Origin: Limnoperna fortunei
Taxonomy: Eukaryota; Mollusca; Bivalvia; Mytilida; Modiolidae
DNA: 64,000 nt
Direction of reading: 5' to 3'
Assembly: GCA_944474755.1 (NCBI GenBank)
Contig: OX104113.1
Span: 48,871,644 to 48,935,643, forward strand
In this document: piece after piece, positions 11,563 to 23,300 of the stretch
How the letters are laid out: every line of letters starts with the position of its first letter
Position numbering within the stretch: the stretch's first letter is position 1
Notes under the pieces: generated by a model
The model's input: the letters and a program-made list of their open reading frames with translations, nothing else
What the model was told of the DNA's origin: nothing
Database searches by the model: none
Position numbers and translations under genes: made by a program

Positions 11563-12459
11563 TCTAATATATATTAAGGATCATTAAGTGCAGTAGGACT
11601 GTATTTTAAGATAATATTGGTTTAGTAGTTCATGTGGTTATTGAAGATAAGTTGTTTAATACTTTCTGTTCTGACACCTAATGCAATAACAAATATAAAT
11701 TGAAAAAATTGGGTATTTGTTTTGGAAAAATTGAGTATTTTATCAGAAATCTGTTTTATTACGGGAGTATATTTCAAAGCAATATCTTGAGTATAAAATA
11801 CTCTTGTTGTAATGTGTTGTCTTAGTGTTTAGAACTAATTTATTAAACAATTTCTACAAATACTTTAGAATGGAATTAAAGAGTTCAATCATGTTTAATT
11901 GTGCAAGTGCTAGAACAATCTATTATTGGTAATTTGATCTGAACTGTTTCTATGTAATTAACTTATGTGTATTATATATGTTAGAGATTTGTTTAGTGCT
12001 TATTTTCCATAAAATTTTCATATACTTTGTATATAGACATATTTTATATGACTGGAAGTGATGGACCAATATAAGCCTTTGGGTCTAATATGGATATTAG
12101 CCCCGGTGGGTGATATCTGTTTTTAGCTTCCGCTTTCATTTTGCAGTTCCACTTATATGTCAAAATATCAAACAAACTTCAAGTAACAAAACTACAATTG
12201 ACAGGTTTGTTGCTGTCACTGCAGAAAAAAACATTTTTTGATAGTATGAAAATGAAAATACCAAAGGAAAAAAAAACAGTTTTTACTGAGTCCCATATCT
12301 GTGATAAATATATGTTCTTCTTATAAAACCTATGATGTTGAACAGTTAAGGATTTATATATGTTTTTGTGTTTTTTGCATTTTTTTTTAATATTAATTTG
12401 TTTTCAACTGCTTTTTTCAGATAAAAGGTTGACTAGTGGTTATCAAACATGTGATAAAC
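11563..12459 (+). other. Probable 3' untranslated or intergenic sequence after gene 1
   Basis: No exon with supported splice sites or protein similarity. The poly(A) site of gene 1 could not be fixed. Confidence 0.4.
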
Positions 12460-12592
12460 AGATAACGACATGTCATTTTCCATATAGGCCCTGGTATCAG
12501 TCCTTGACCCATATCAGCCCTCGAGCAAGCTTTCAGGCTTGATATGGGAGTCTGGCTGATATCAAGGCCAGATATGGAAATGCCATGTAATA
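12460..12592. repeat. Imperfect foldback
   Basis: ACATGTCATTTTCCATAT on the left faces ATATGGAAATGCCATGT on the right, with further pairing of GGCCCTGGTATCAG with CTGATATCAAGGCC inside. Non-coding. Confidence 0.7.
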
Positions 12593-12859
12593 ATCTATAA
12601 ATAATGCATTTCAATTGTATATATTATAGTATTTTTTATATCAGTTAAATTCAGATAGGATTTCTTTAACTGTAAATATTTTTATCTAAACATACATGAC
12701 AAAATATGCCTTGCCTGATCTCTGTGCCATAAAACATAAACATTACGGGTAAAGGTATAGTCTTGAGGGACCGTGAATTTTGTTACTATGGATTTCTTAT
12801 TTGAACATTTTTTGTTCCATAAAAGATGCATACTTTTTTCTTAAAACTTGGCAAAGAGT

Positions 12860-13112
12860 ATATCAGGGTACAAGTGAGGGTTTTCTGTTACCTACCTCGT
12901 GGTCAAGGCTATTGATCACATGTCTGTCAACACTGATGATGCAGGTCGAGTCTAACTGCAGGCATGGTGTGCTCAACACCAGTCTTTTTATTAAGGATAT
13001 TTAGTTTTCCTACTGAATGTTTTTGATTTCTCCTGCTACTTTGGCTTCTTCCCCTAAACAAATTGAACTATGATAAAGGTGAAAAATTGCTAAAAGTGGT
13101 GTTAAACCATTT
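12860..13112 (+). repeat. Dispersed SINE-like repeat, copy 1
   Basis: Shares an ordered series of blocks with 58085-58280: CTGTCAACACTGA, GTCTAACTGCAGGCA, the CTCAAC-CCA block, TTTTGA, CCCCTAA, GAAAAAT-GCT and a TTAAA end. The order and spacing match, so both are copies of one short dispersed element. The terminal GTTAAAC-like motif recalls molluscan SINE tails, but no tRNA-like promoter could be confirmed. Confidence 0.5.
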
Positions 13113-13639
13113 GAACACATAAACAAATCAAAAACAAGTGGATTTTAAAAGCAATACGAATTTTTTGGCCAGAATAGAAATACAATTTTTGTCTCCAAAC
13201 AAAAAATTCTGTCCTCCCGGTAAAGAAATAGTTGGTCCCATCAGACATAAATATTAATATAATATCTTCACCAAAAAATTGTATAGACAGGCAGCTTTTA
13301 CCATTTTACTGCATATTGAGGAGAGTTATTTTAAACATCTATGCAAGAATGCAAAGTTTTATTAAATTTTGATATTAATTTTATCATCATTAGTTTTAGC
13401 AATAAACATTTTCATATTTTATGAAGAAAACATTCCATTTTATAATCTTCATGAAACACTTCTCAACAGTAAAACTGTTGAATGCTGAATTTCAATCAAA
13501 TTATGTAGTTATTGCATGCATGTATATTTAACATTCTTCTTGTTTACACCTAAAGGTGTAAATTTTATATAACCTTTGTTTTATCTTACATATCATGGCT
13601 GTGAATTTTAGTTTCTGTTTCATTTATATGTGCTTTTTT
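13113..13639. other. Unassigned AT-rich intergenic sequence
   Basis: No coding, RNA or repeat structure recognised. Confidence 0.4.
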
Positions 13640-14341
13640 AGCTCACCTGACCCGAAGGGTCATGTGAGCTATTGCCGTCACTTGGCGTCCGTCGTCCGTC
13701 CCTCGTCCGTCGTCCGTGGTCTGTCCGTTCAACTTTTCAAAAATCTTCTTCTCTGAAACCACTTGACAGAATGCAACCAAACTTGGTATGGTTGTTGCTT
13801 AGCATGTCCTTTACCAAACTATCGTTTGGATTTTTGATTCGTAAAAAAACATGGTCGCCATGGCTAAAAATAAAACAAGGGGGTTAAAATACAGTTTTTT
13901 GCTTATAGTTCGAAAAGTATGACAGATACAGGAAAACTGAAGAGACCAGCCTTCATCAGCATCGAAAGCTCTACAAAACACTCCATTGTGTTGAAGTTGT
14001 ATGATGACTCCTTGTAGGAGTTATTGCCCTTTAATTGTCGAAATTGATTATTTTTGCTATTTTTGCCACAAAATCTTAAAAATTTTTAGAACTGGAGAAA
14101 AAGTTAGCATTGCTTAATTGTTCTGCTCTATGAGGGCTACAAAAATGACTTTAAGGTCAAGATTGTTTGATTAACTGTGTAGGAATTATTCTCCTTATAG
14201 GAGTTATTTCCCTTAAAAGGTCAACATTAATGACTTTTGCAGAAGTGTTGGTCAATTCCTTATAGGAACGAAATTCTATATAAAAAAGGGTTGTTTGGTT
14301 TCAGGTTCAGGTGAGCGATACAGGCTCCTGGGAGCCTCTAG
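13640..14341 (+). mobile_element. Family-1 repeat, copy C (702 bp, both ends)
   Basis: A short complete copy, from the 5' hairpin (AGCTCACCTGACCCGAAGGG then TCATGTGAGCT) to the 3' hairpin plus CTAG at 14338-14341, followed by T. It lacks the middle block present in copies B and D, an internal deletion relative to them. Confidence 0.8.
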
Positions 14342-14459
14342 TATTTTGTGTAGCTATTTATTAGTAATGAAGTATCATTCCAAGCAGTAACAGTTTCATG
14401 TTTGGAATGATATGATTGTCACATTGTCTATGTTGACACTGTTTAGAAATAAAAAGTGG

Positions 14460-15005
14460 GAGATATAAAAATACATGTATTGCAGTTGATGAGAGAACAT
14501 GTAAATTATGTTACCTAAAGATAGAAAATGAGATTCATTTTTTGTTAGAATGCCATTCTTTAAACCACACTAGAGAGAAATTTATAAATGAAATTTTATT
14601 GAAATACCCAAATTTTAACAATTTAAATAATGAAGTAATATTCATTTAGATTCCACTAGCAGATGAGATAAATTTATTTATAGTAAACTTCATTTGCTAC
14701 TGAGTGAGCTTACAAATGCTGGAAAAGAATTACTAAATGTTACTTCAAATAACTAAAGTCATTTGTCATATTAACATTTTTTGTATTATATCATAAATAA
14801 GTATTGATAAATTACTTAATTTCATATGTTCTTTTTAAATCTGTATAAAGCTGAAACAAATGTTCACTACCACCTTTATTCTCATATAAATAGTTTATAT
14901 ATCCTTTTTGACCCAAATCAGTACCAGTTATTCTAATATGTATACTTTGTTTCCATTTGTTATTGTACTGCTCATTTTATGGGGTGTCGTAATTGACAAT
15001 AAAAA
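14460..15005 (+). pseudogene. LINE 3' fragment: end of ORF2 and tail
   Basis: In one frame the sequence reads DERTCKLCYLKIENEIHF, then LLECHSLNHTREKFINEIL, the C-x2-C...H...C knuckle found at the C terminus of CR1/L2-like non-LTR retrotransposon ORF2 proteins; an internal stop follows near 14650. The 3' part ends near AATTGACAATAAAAAAT. It is a 5'-truncated dead copy. The same knuckle occurs on the minus strand at 24844-25470, but the two copies differ, so they are different subfamilies or ages. Confidence 0.75.
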
Positions 15006-15580
15006 ATACATGCATTTGTATTTGTTTGTTTATGAAAACTCAAGCTTAAGTTAAGATTCATTTAAGATTGAAACTTTATTTCCATGGGATGAAATATTTC
15101 ATTAATAAAATTCATCAGAGTAATTGTTTAAATCTCAACTGAGACAATATATTCTTTTCAAATCACTTTCTTCTTTAATTTTGAAAAATTGTACTGCTAT
15201 CTTTCAATTATATAAACCAAAGAACCAGATTACTACTGCAGTATATTTTTGTAGGCCCTCAGGTGTAAGTTTCTGACAGGCACAAAAACAAATGATTTTT
15301 TTTTGTGGTTTATTTTAAACTGCAGCTACTCATTTATGACTCGGGTAAATGAAAACTTACAACCAGGTTCACCTGCAGTATAGCCCATGATGATCTTCCA
15401 AGTTTTCATTTATCCAAGTAGCACAGGAGTGGCTGCAATTTTAATGTCTAGCTATTACTGATGAAAAGTTTCAAAGAAAACAGATTGAAGCAGTTTTCTA
15501 AACATCTGTACTTAAAATTGATTTAATAATAGGTATAAAATACCTGACAGGTCATAGTCTTTTGACTTTAATTTCAATTA
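15006..15580. other. Unassigned intergenic sequence
   Basis: A loose inverted pair is visible (TACTCATTTATGACTCGGGTA region against TTTTCATTTATCCAAGTAGC), possibly a decayed MITE. No gene seen. Confidence 0.35.
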
Positions 15581-15582
15581 TT

Positions 15583-16546
15583 AGGTCACCTGATCCCAAG
15601 TGTCATGTGAGCTGTTGTTTTCACTTGGGGGTGTGTTGTCTGGCCATCTTCCATACATTGTCCATTAATGTTTTTCTTTAAAAATCATTAACCTTTAAAG
15701 GGATTGCTTTGAAACTTTGTGCACATTTTTGTCATTAAAATGTTTTCTTCCAAGATTTTACAAATCATAGTCAATGACAATTATCATGACTGCAGTGGCT
15801 AAAAATAGGACAGTTTTGGCTTATACATGTACTTCAAAAAGTATAACATAGATGGAAACAATGTAACCTTCCTTCTTCATCATCAAAATCTCAACAAAAC
15901 TCTCCATTGAGTTGAAGTGACACAACATCCCCTTGCAGAAGTTAATGCCTCTTAATCATCAAAATTGATAATATATCCAGTTGTTTCTCTAAATATTAAA
16001 AATCATTAGAACTACAGAAAAATTCAGCAGTGCAAAATAGTTAGCTCATTTAGATCCATAAAATGATTTCAGGCTAAAATTTGTCAAACTACTTGTTTAG
16101 GAGTTGATGTCCACTTAACTTTGTTTTTTAACAAAGTTTCACCTTTCTTTGGAAATCTTCTCAGAAGCCACTAAAGGGATTGTTTAAAAACTGTGCACAC
16201 TTTATTTTTAGGATGTTCTGTACCACGATTGCACAAATCATGGCAGCTGACATTGACCACCTTGGCGAAAAATGGGGGAAGGGGTCAAGATATTACTGCT
16301 TATAGTTTAAAAAGGATAACAGATTCAGGAAAACCAAAATGACTATTCTTTCTCAGCTTCAAAAGCTCTACAATACTATCCATTCAGTTAGTATAATAAT
16401 GCCTCATAGGAATTTTTGGCCCTTCTGCATCCAAATCGTTGATTTTTTGCCAGATATCCACAATATCTTGAAATCGAAAGAGATAGAGAAAAACTTGTAA
16501 ATACATAACAATCTGATTAAAATTAAATCTTTCACTTGCTCCCCCT
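15583..16546 (+). mobile_element. Family-1 repeat, copy D0, old and diverged, 3' end missing
   Basis: The start AGGTCACCTGATCCCAAGTG then TCATGTGAGCTG is a mutated version of the 5' hairpin. Interior blocks (GGGATTGCTTTGAAACTTTG, AAAAAGTATAACA, CTCCATTGAGTTGAAGT) are recognisable but degraded. The 3' hairpin and CTAG are absent and copy D begins within a few bases. Confidence 0.65.
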
Positions 16547-16550
16547 TTTT

Positions 16551-17930
16551 AGCTCACCTGACCCGAAGGGTCAGGTGAGCTATTGCCATCACTTGGCGTC
16601 CGTCGTCGTCGTCGTCGTTAACTTTTCTTCAAAAATCTTCTCCTCCAAAACCACTAAAGGGATTGCTTTGAAACTTTGCACACATCATCAGTAAAATGTC
16701 CTCTACCGGTAAAGTTTGCCCAAATCATGGCCTCAGACCAACCAACATGGCCGCCATGGCTAAAAATAGAACAGGGGGGTCAAAATACAGTTTTTGGCTT
16801 ATAGTTCAAAAAGTATAACAGATACAAGAAAACCAAAGAGACCTTCCTTCTTCAGCATCAAAAGCTCTACAAAACACTCCATTTGGTCAAAGTTGTATGA
16901 CAACTCCTTGTAGGAGTTATTGCCCTTTATGGAAATTGATGATTTTTGCCATTTTTGCCTCAAAATCTTGAAAATTATTAGAACTAGAGAAAAAGTAAGC
17001 ATTGCTTAATTGTTCTGCTCTATGAGGGCTACAAAATTGGCTTTAGAGTCAAGAATGTCTGATTAACCGTTTAAGAGTTATTCCCCTTGAACTGTTTATT
17101 TTAATCGGTTTTAATTGATTTTTTAAAATCTCCTCCTCTGAAACCACTGAAAGTACTGCTTTGAAACTTTGTACACATCATCTGTCAAATGTCATCAACC
17201 AAGTTTGTACCAACCATGGCTGCAGATTATCCAACATGGCCACCATGGCTAAAAATAGAATGAAAAGGGGGGGGGGTAAAATACAGTTTTTGGCTTTATT
17301 TAAAAAAGTGTAACAGATACAGGAAAACCGAAGAGACATGACTTCATCTGCATCAAACGCTCTATGAAAAATTCCATTGGGTTGAAGTTGTATGAGGACT
17401 CCTTATAGGAGTTATTGCCCTTTAATTTTCAAAATTGATTATTTTTGACATTTTTGCCTCAAAATCTTGAAAATTATTAGAACTAGAGAAAAAGTTAGTA
17501 TTGCTTAATTGTTCTGCTCTATGAGGGCTACAAAAATGACTTGGGGTCAAGATTGTCTGATGAACCGTTTAGGAATTATTCTCCTTGAACATTTTTTTAA
17601 TCCATTTTACTTGATTTTAAAAAATCTTCTCCTCTTTAACCCATTTAAAGGACTGCTTTGAAACATTGCACACTTCATCTTTAGGACATCCTCTACCAAA
17701 ATTGTGCAAATCATGACACCTGACTAGCTACATAGCATTTTGAAGTGAACTTCCCTTCTCCCTCTAAGCATCAAAAGCTCCTCCTTATGGGAATTATTTC
17801 CCTTAAAAGGTAAAAATTAATGACTTTTGCAGAAGTGTTGGGCAATTCCTTATAGCAAAGAAAAGCTGGATAAAAAGGGTTGTTTGGTTTCAGGTTCAGG
17901 TGAGCGATACAGGCTCCTGGGAGCCTCTAG
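16551..17930 (+). mobile_element. Family-1 repeat, copy D (1380 bp, both ends)
   Basis: The 5' end AGCTCACCTGACCCGAAGGG then TCAGGTGAGCT forms a perfect palindromic hairpin. A GTC run, the paired gene-free interior blocks and the 3' AGGCTCCTGGGAGCCT plus CTAG follow, then T. Confidence 0.8.
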
Positions 17931-18089
17931 TTGTTATTACGCAGCGACGATAGCAAAAAGGGAGGAGCAAGCGAAAGATTTAATTTTAATTAGATTGAAA
18001 TACATAATTGTCATGATCTACAAAAATGATTTCTGCGTGTATGTGTGGAATGACTCTTTTAGGTAGTTATACCGCATGAAACATCAAAA

Positions 18090-18518
18090 TTTTTTAAAAA
18101 ATCAGGATTTTTTGCAGTTTTTGACAATTCCTCAAAAGGGAAAAAAAAAGATTAATACAAATGAAGAATTACATAGTTGTTAAATTGGTTTCAAGTTCAG
18201 GTGCACTCTCCAGCACAGAGAACATAACTGGTTCCCAGATACAACCTCTGCCACACGTCATCCCCATTCACTGTGTGACTACATTTTTATGCCTGCAAAT
18301 GATGTTTGTAAACAAAGACCGATGTTGGTAAAAAATTACATGAGATCTTATTTATACATTTTTTATAGGGTTTTAGTTAAAAAGTACTGCGTTTGTAAAT
18401 GTTTCCTATCTGCCATGAGTGATAACTCTCATGGCAGAGATGATTGTGGTTGACATAGGATACCCAGAATCCTTTGTGTGGTTTAAAAAGGTGACCCATC
18501 CAGGCTCCTAGCAGCTAG
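18090..18518 (+). mobile_element. Degraded family-1 copy G carrying a captured host segment
   Basis: The left part (GACAATTCCT, GGTTTCAAGTTCAGGTG) matches the family-1 3' region, and the right part (CAGGCTCCTAGCAG then CTAGTT) matches its terminal hairpin and CTAG. Between these, where other copies have only a few bases, lies a 279-bp insert (18203-18481) homologous to the ERH/SLC39A9 promoter region. The left boundary of the element itself is not clear. Confidence 0.55.
18203..18481 (+). other. Copy of the ERH/SLC39A9 intergenic promoter segment
   Basis: Aligns colinearly with 52759-53074: GCACTCTCC-GCACAGAGAAC, TAACTGGTTCCCAGATA, CCTCTGCCACACGTCATCC, GAGATCTTATTTAT, TACTGCGTTTGTA, GTGATTGTGG-like and TACCCAGAATCCTTTG. 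Several CpGs of the 52.8-kb copy are TpG or CpA here (CCGGCAC to CCAGCAC, CACGAG to CATGAG, GACGTA to GACATA, GCGTGG to GTGTGG). GGTG flanks it on both sides. It is non-coding here. Confidence 0.75.
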
Positions 18519-18880
18519 TTAAACTTGTTATTCCTAACAGAACAGTTAAACAAAATAGTTAGGGAAAAACAACTTTGGAAGTACATTTTTTGTTATGCAT
18601 AAATACTAAACACATATAAGAACAGTAGATACCTAACACAAATATTAAAAATTTAGTTAATCACTTTAAAATAGGAGAAAAAAATCACCAAAATGTCTTG
18701 AAACATACTCTAGAAAGAAAAATTTTAAGGGAATAAACCAGTGGATTGAAACAGTCTCATAGCATAACAACATATTTAAGGGTTAAAGATTTAATGCGAT
18801 CTCTAATCTTGCCCCTTTTTATATCCAATAATACAGACAAGCTGAAACATCAACCTTGACCAACATGGAAACACACAATA
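18519..18880. other. Unassigned intergenic sequence
   Basis: AT-rich; nothing recognised. Confidence 0.4.
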
Positions 18881-19196
18881 GGGGCAGATACAGGATTTTC
18901 AAAAGGGGGGTGCATAAAAAGGGGATATCGGAAAAGGAAGGCCGTGAACATGGTTTTTATAGTGTTCAGGAACCTTTATTTGGTACAGTATATACAACAG
19001 AGATATCAAAATAAACAAATTATTACCGTTAATGCATTAATTTATGGCGAGGACGATCCAGGATTACATTTTTGCCTTTGGCGCTGGTTGTTACCCTCCC
19101 TGTTCTCTTTTTTTTTTCCTTTCCTTTTTTTTAAAGAGGGGCGTACGCCCCTATGCCACCCCCCTCCCCCCTTGGATCCGCCACTGCACAATGCAG
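18881..19196. mobile_element. MITE-like element with GGATCCGCCACTG end
   Basis: The right end CTTGGATCCGCCACTG reverse-complements to CAGTGGCGGATCCAAG, and the left end GGGGCAGATACAGGATTTTC is a decayed match to it. The inner arms are G-rich on the left and C-rich on the right (AAAAGGGGGG against CCCCCCTCCCCC), so the element folds back. Ends of the CAGTG type suggest a non-autonomous DNA transposon. Open frames of about 100 codons through it are low-complexity chance. Confidence 0.55.
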
Positions 19197-20279
19197 CACA
19201 TGAACAAATCAAAAGTATTCCTGCACTGGAACATGCACACAAACTATGTGGTGGGGATTGAACTTAATAAAGGATGTTAAATATGCCACCCAATCATATA
19301 CATCATTCTTACTCAATACAATATAGTCCTTAATTTACCTTCTTGTTGTTGCTTCCTCAAATTATCAGAATAAATTAGAATTACATTTTGTGGTTTGAGC
19401 AAATGTGTGAATATTCATGACGTCAATTACTTTTTCAGGCATGGTTAACATAACACATAAAAATAACTCTTTTTTTTTCTACAATGAAATTTATAAATCA
19501 TTCACAAGCCTTGTTATTTTTATGATCCAACTAAACAAAATGCTGCACTTTTGGGTCATCATAAAATTTTAAGTTTGCATAGTTGTTTTGCTATTAATTC
19601 ACTTTCTCATGTTTTTTTTTTTTCTAAGACATAATAACAAAATATTTACATAACTCTGGCTTTGCATACACAACTGACTAAAGCACAGGGTATAAGGTCT
19701 TAAGAATCAACAACTTTTATAAGACAAATGCAGTAGACAACTTGGTATATTTCAAACCAGACTTCTACAACAACCACTGAAATGATACCAGTGACAATAT
19801 TTTACAAGAAGACTTGGGATAAAAAGTTTTTTGTCAATATTTACTCCCAAATATTGAAGCTGTGTAACATCAAGACATGTTAAAATAATGTGAGTGTTAC
19901 TTTGACATTTGCAATACATGTAAATGCAGACAGAAGTAAAAATCCTTCAAGACAATTTAAGTTACTGTCAAAATAATATCGTTTGATTCTGATGATGAAA
20001 AGGCACATAAAACCTGATAACTAGGGTATCTGGAACATCAGAAAGTTTTAATTGGCTTAACTTCAATTTAAGCTCAAAACTCAGCTCTGATATATTTTTA
20101 TGAAAATTGGGTACATATTAACCTGAACTTGGCAACAATAATATGGGTATACTATAGTATTGTATATTTTATATCATATCACTATTAAATATATAATAAA
20201 TATTGTCAATATGGTCAAATATAAACTTTTATTATGAATTTTTTACTGGAATTTATATATATTCAACACTTGTATTGTT
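19197..20279. other. Intergenic sequence upstream of sororin
   Basis: No exon, RNA gene or clear repeat recognised. Confidence 0.4.
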
Positions 20280-20319
20280 TCCGGGTTGGACATACTTAAA
20301 ATGTGAAACCCGACTGGTG

Positions 20320-20352
20320 ACGCATGCGTATCTTGTAGGCGCCGTTTTTAAA
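20320..20352 (+). promoter_or_regulatory. Sororin core promoter: NRF1-like palindrome and CDE/CHR-like pair
   Basis: ACGCATGCGT at about 20320-20329 resembles an NRF1 site. GGCGC at 20338-20342, a 4-base spacer and TTTAAA at 20347-20352 match the layout of the CDE/CHR element that recruits the DREAM complex and MuvB to G2/M genes. The pair lies 20 bp upstream of the ATG, no TATA box is obvious, and the surrounding 100 bp is CpG-richer than the flanks. The role is inferred from motif and gene identity. Confidence 0.5.
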
Positions 20353-20371
20353 AGAAAGTTGAGTTGAAAAC

Positions 20372-23300
20372 ATGCCTCCGAAGACCAGAAAAAAATCGAC
20401 CAGAAATAAACCGACAGGTGTAGCAGGTAATATTGAATACCTTTTAATAAAGGAAAATTGCGTATTAACATAGAAAAAACGAGAACCACCAATATGCAAT
20501 ACTCTTTCGGCCTTGCAAAGTTGCATGTGGAAATTTTGCCAGTGGCTATGTTGCACGACGTTTCAGTCAATAGATGTGGCGAATATCTGTCCATATTATA
20601 CATGAAACATTACTTGGTTACAAATGCCTCAGTTTTAATTGAAGGATATCTGTTATCACCCACGTAATGTTCGCCCTATAAGTTCGTTCGCCCTGGGCTG
20701 GATAGAATAGAATAGAATATGTTTATTTGTCTATTAAGACGCCCATGAAGAGCTATACAACTTTAAAGTTACAAAATAAAGAATGATTGTTCTAAACAAA
20801 ATTAATAATTTCAAAGAAAATGTAAAAAACAAACAAATGAAAATGTAAATTTACCACTGTACAGCTGTATTTATTTTTTTAATTATATGTAATCTAAATA
20901 AAAAATAGTAAAATTTATAAAAATAATTGAAAAATAATAACATTTTTATGCTCATACTTTAAATGTAAGTTTTTACTTTTAAGTCCACCTTTTTTTGTAC
21001 TTGCGCACAAGTTCAGGGATTTTTACACTCCTAGGAGTCTTCTCCCGTATATGGAAGAAGAAGTGAAACATCAATGCATATTACACAAATCAACATTTAT
21101 AACCAGCACAGTGACCCAAGTGAACGCTACATAAATATATACTTTAAAGTATAATAATACATGTACAGGGTTTTAGCCAGGATTTTTTGACCATTAGTCA
21201 CTTTTGCGTACGACCATTTATAAGTTATGATATCAAGAGTTGCACTCAGGCGGCAGTTGTGTGTGTGTCTGTATATATGCATATATAATTATTGAATAAA
21301 TAAATAACAATATTTATATATTCACTATTTATTTCTTTATTTTCCAAGCACTACAAAGCATCAAATATAAAAATGAAATATAAACATAACAATGATAAAA
21401 GAGTTGGTTTTGACATATCTTGCAAACAATATACAGTATAGTTACTATTTAATATTAGGTATTAATATATCAATAGTCCTGTCCTTTGCCCGACACCACA
21501 ACTCAAAAGCCCTCTTGAACTGAAATGATCTGATGGATGCAATGCAATCTTCAGAATTGTGATAACAGAAGAAACCTTCATCCTATTTCTCAGATAAGTC
21601 TTAACAAGATTATATCTACTGAAACCCCTCTCACAGTCAACAGAAGATAAAGCAGACAGAAGACCAGGGCTCACGCTGGGTCAAAATTATAGGGAGAAGT
21701 CATTTCTCTTTTGGGGGGCTGACAGGGAGTAGTGAGGACAGAACAGGGAGAAGTTGCATTATATGTCGCGAAAGTGTCAGGCCTGTTTTGTTCGTTTTTT
21801 AAAATAAGTGTTGGCATTTGCATTCATATTGTTATATGTATATTAGCAGTTTAATTGATAGAGGATTATCAAAGATTTCATTAACCATTCAGACAGTATA
21901 CTTATATCACACATTTTTCATAAATATGTATATTAAATATAGCAATAAAAAAAAGAATCAGCTGTTACAAAACTGTTCATTAATATAAATGTTTCTTTGT
22001 CATTGTACCAAAGAAGTGTACCACAAATTGATTGAATTAATAAGTACTATTAGAACTAGAATAAGAAAATTACATCATTGTGACACATAATATATTATGT
22101 AGTTAATGAAAAATTCAATATTTAAACATATTTTAACTTAAATTAGTTTAAAATAACTGCCAAAATACTATACTATTTTTTTACTACGTTTCTATCATTG
22201 CAATACGCATTTCAACACAAACAGCATCGTATTTTTGAAATCTCCGGCAATAAACTCATATCTGCTCCAGGAATTTTAATGTTCTTATCCTCTGAACTGG
22301 TTTCCGGTCGTATTTTAAACCTATGCTTTATATAACAAATAAAAGTTAAAAGGTTACCAGTTAAACTTTGTGGCGTGTGAACAATAAACATGACGTGTAT
22401 CAAAATACAAAGATTTCTTACCAAAATGGGAATAAAATTTGAAGGCGACATCAGGCGATTCTACAAAATGAAATGGCGACTTCACTTCGCTTTTGAAGAT
22501 GATCGAGGGCGAAGTGGGACCACCATAAGGCGACTTCTTCCTCCGAGTCGCCCTCAAACACGAGCCCTGGAAGACAGACTGAAAGAAGCCTTGAGATATT
22601 GGGATAATCCACAGAGAAAGAATCCTTAGACAAGAGAGAAGATAGAGCACTTTCCATTTTCACACCTTTGAAAGATGAAAGAACCTGCTTGAACATTAAC
22701 CACTCCTCTCTGAAATGAACCTCACTAACAACAGCCTTATGTCCATCTTTATCCTGACCAAAGTGTTTACAAAGAAAATCCACATGCTCCTTGCCATAGG
22801 ACAACAACTCCTTACTACCACCACTGGGAATGCACTGGGGATCAAAAATAGATAAACTTTGAAAAATCTGCTGAGAAGGAAACCTGGTCTGAAGATTTAA
22901 CACCAATTGATCAATGAACTTGACCCTAAGATTCTCAAAGCTTGACCTCGGACTAGAGCTGTCTTTTATTAAATTGCCCCCAAAGAGAAAGTTACCACAG
23001 ATGGGACCTGAGAAAGGAAAGCCTCTAACCTTGGACCAGCACAAGATTTCATACCAAGGATAGCCTCACAAGCAGGATCCAGAACCTCTTTCACCACACC
23101 AAAAGTGAGATCTTCCTTCTGAAACACACGGCTAACCCTACAAACAATGCCCATGACACCAGCAAGCAAATGGGAGACGGCAAGAAATTCAAATGTAGAC
23201 ACAAACCTCACAAACCTCTAGCAACTATCTTACCACTCTGTTCATCAGACAAGATGCAACCAACCAAGATATCAAAGTTTTGCAAGACAGAACTGACAGC

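Noticed and set aside
18944..19261. 105-codon frame near 19 kb
   Set aside because: Low-complexity Phe/Leu and Pro tracts from T- and C-runs in a MITE arm.
22390..22629. Plus-strand 79-codon frame with basic residues
   Set aside because: Spans the right terminal repeat of the nested MITE and continues into antisense transposase; no independent support.
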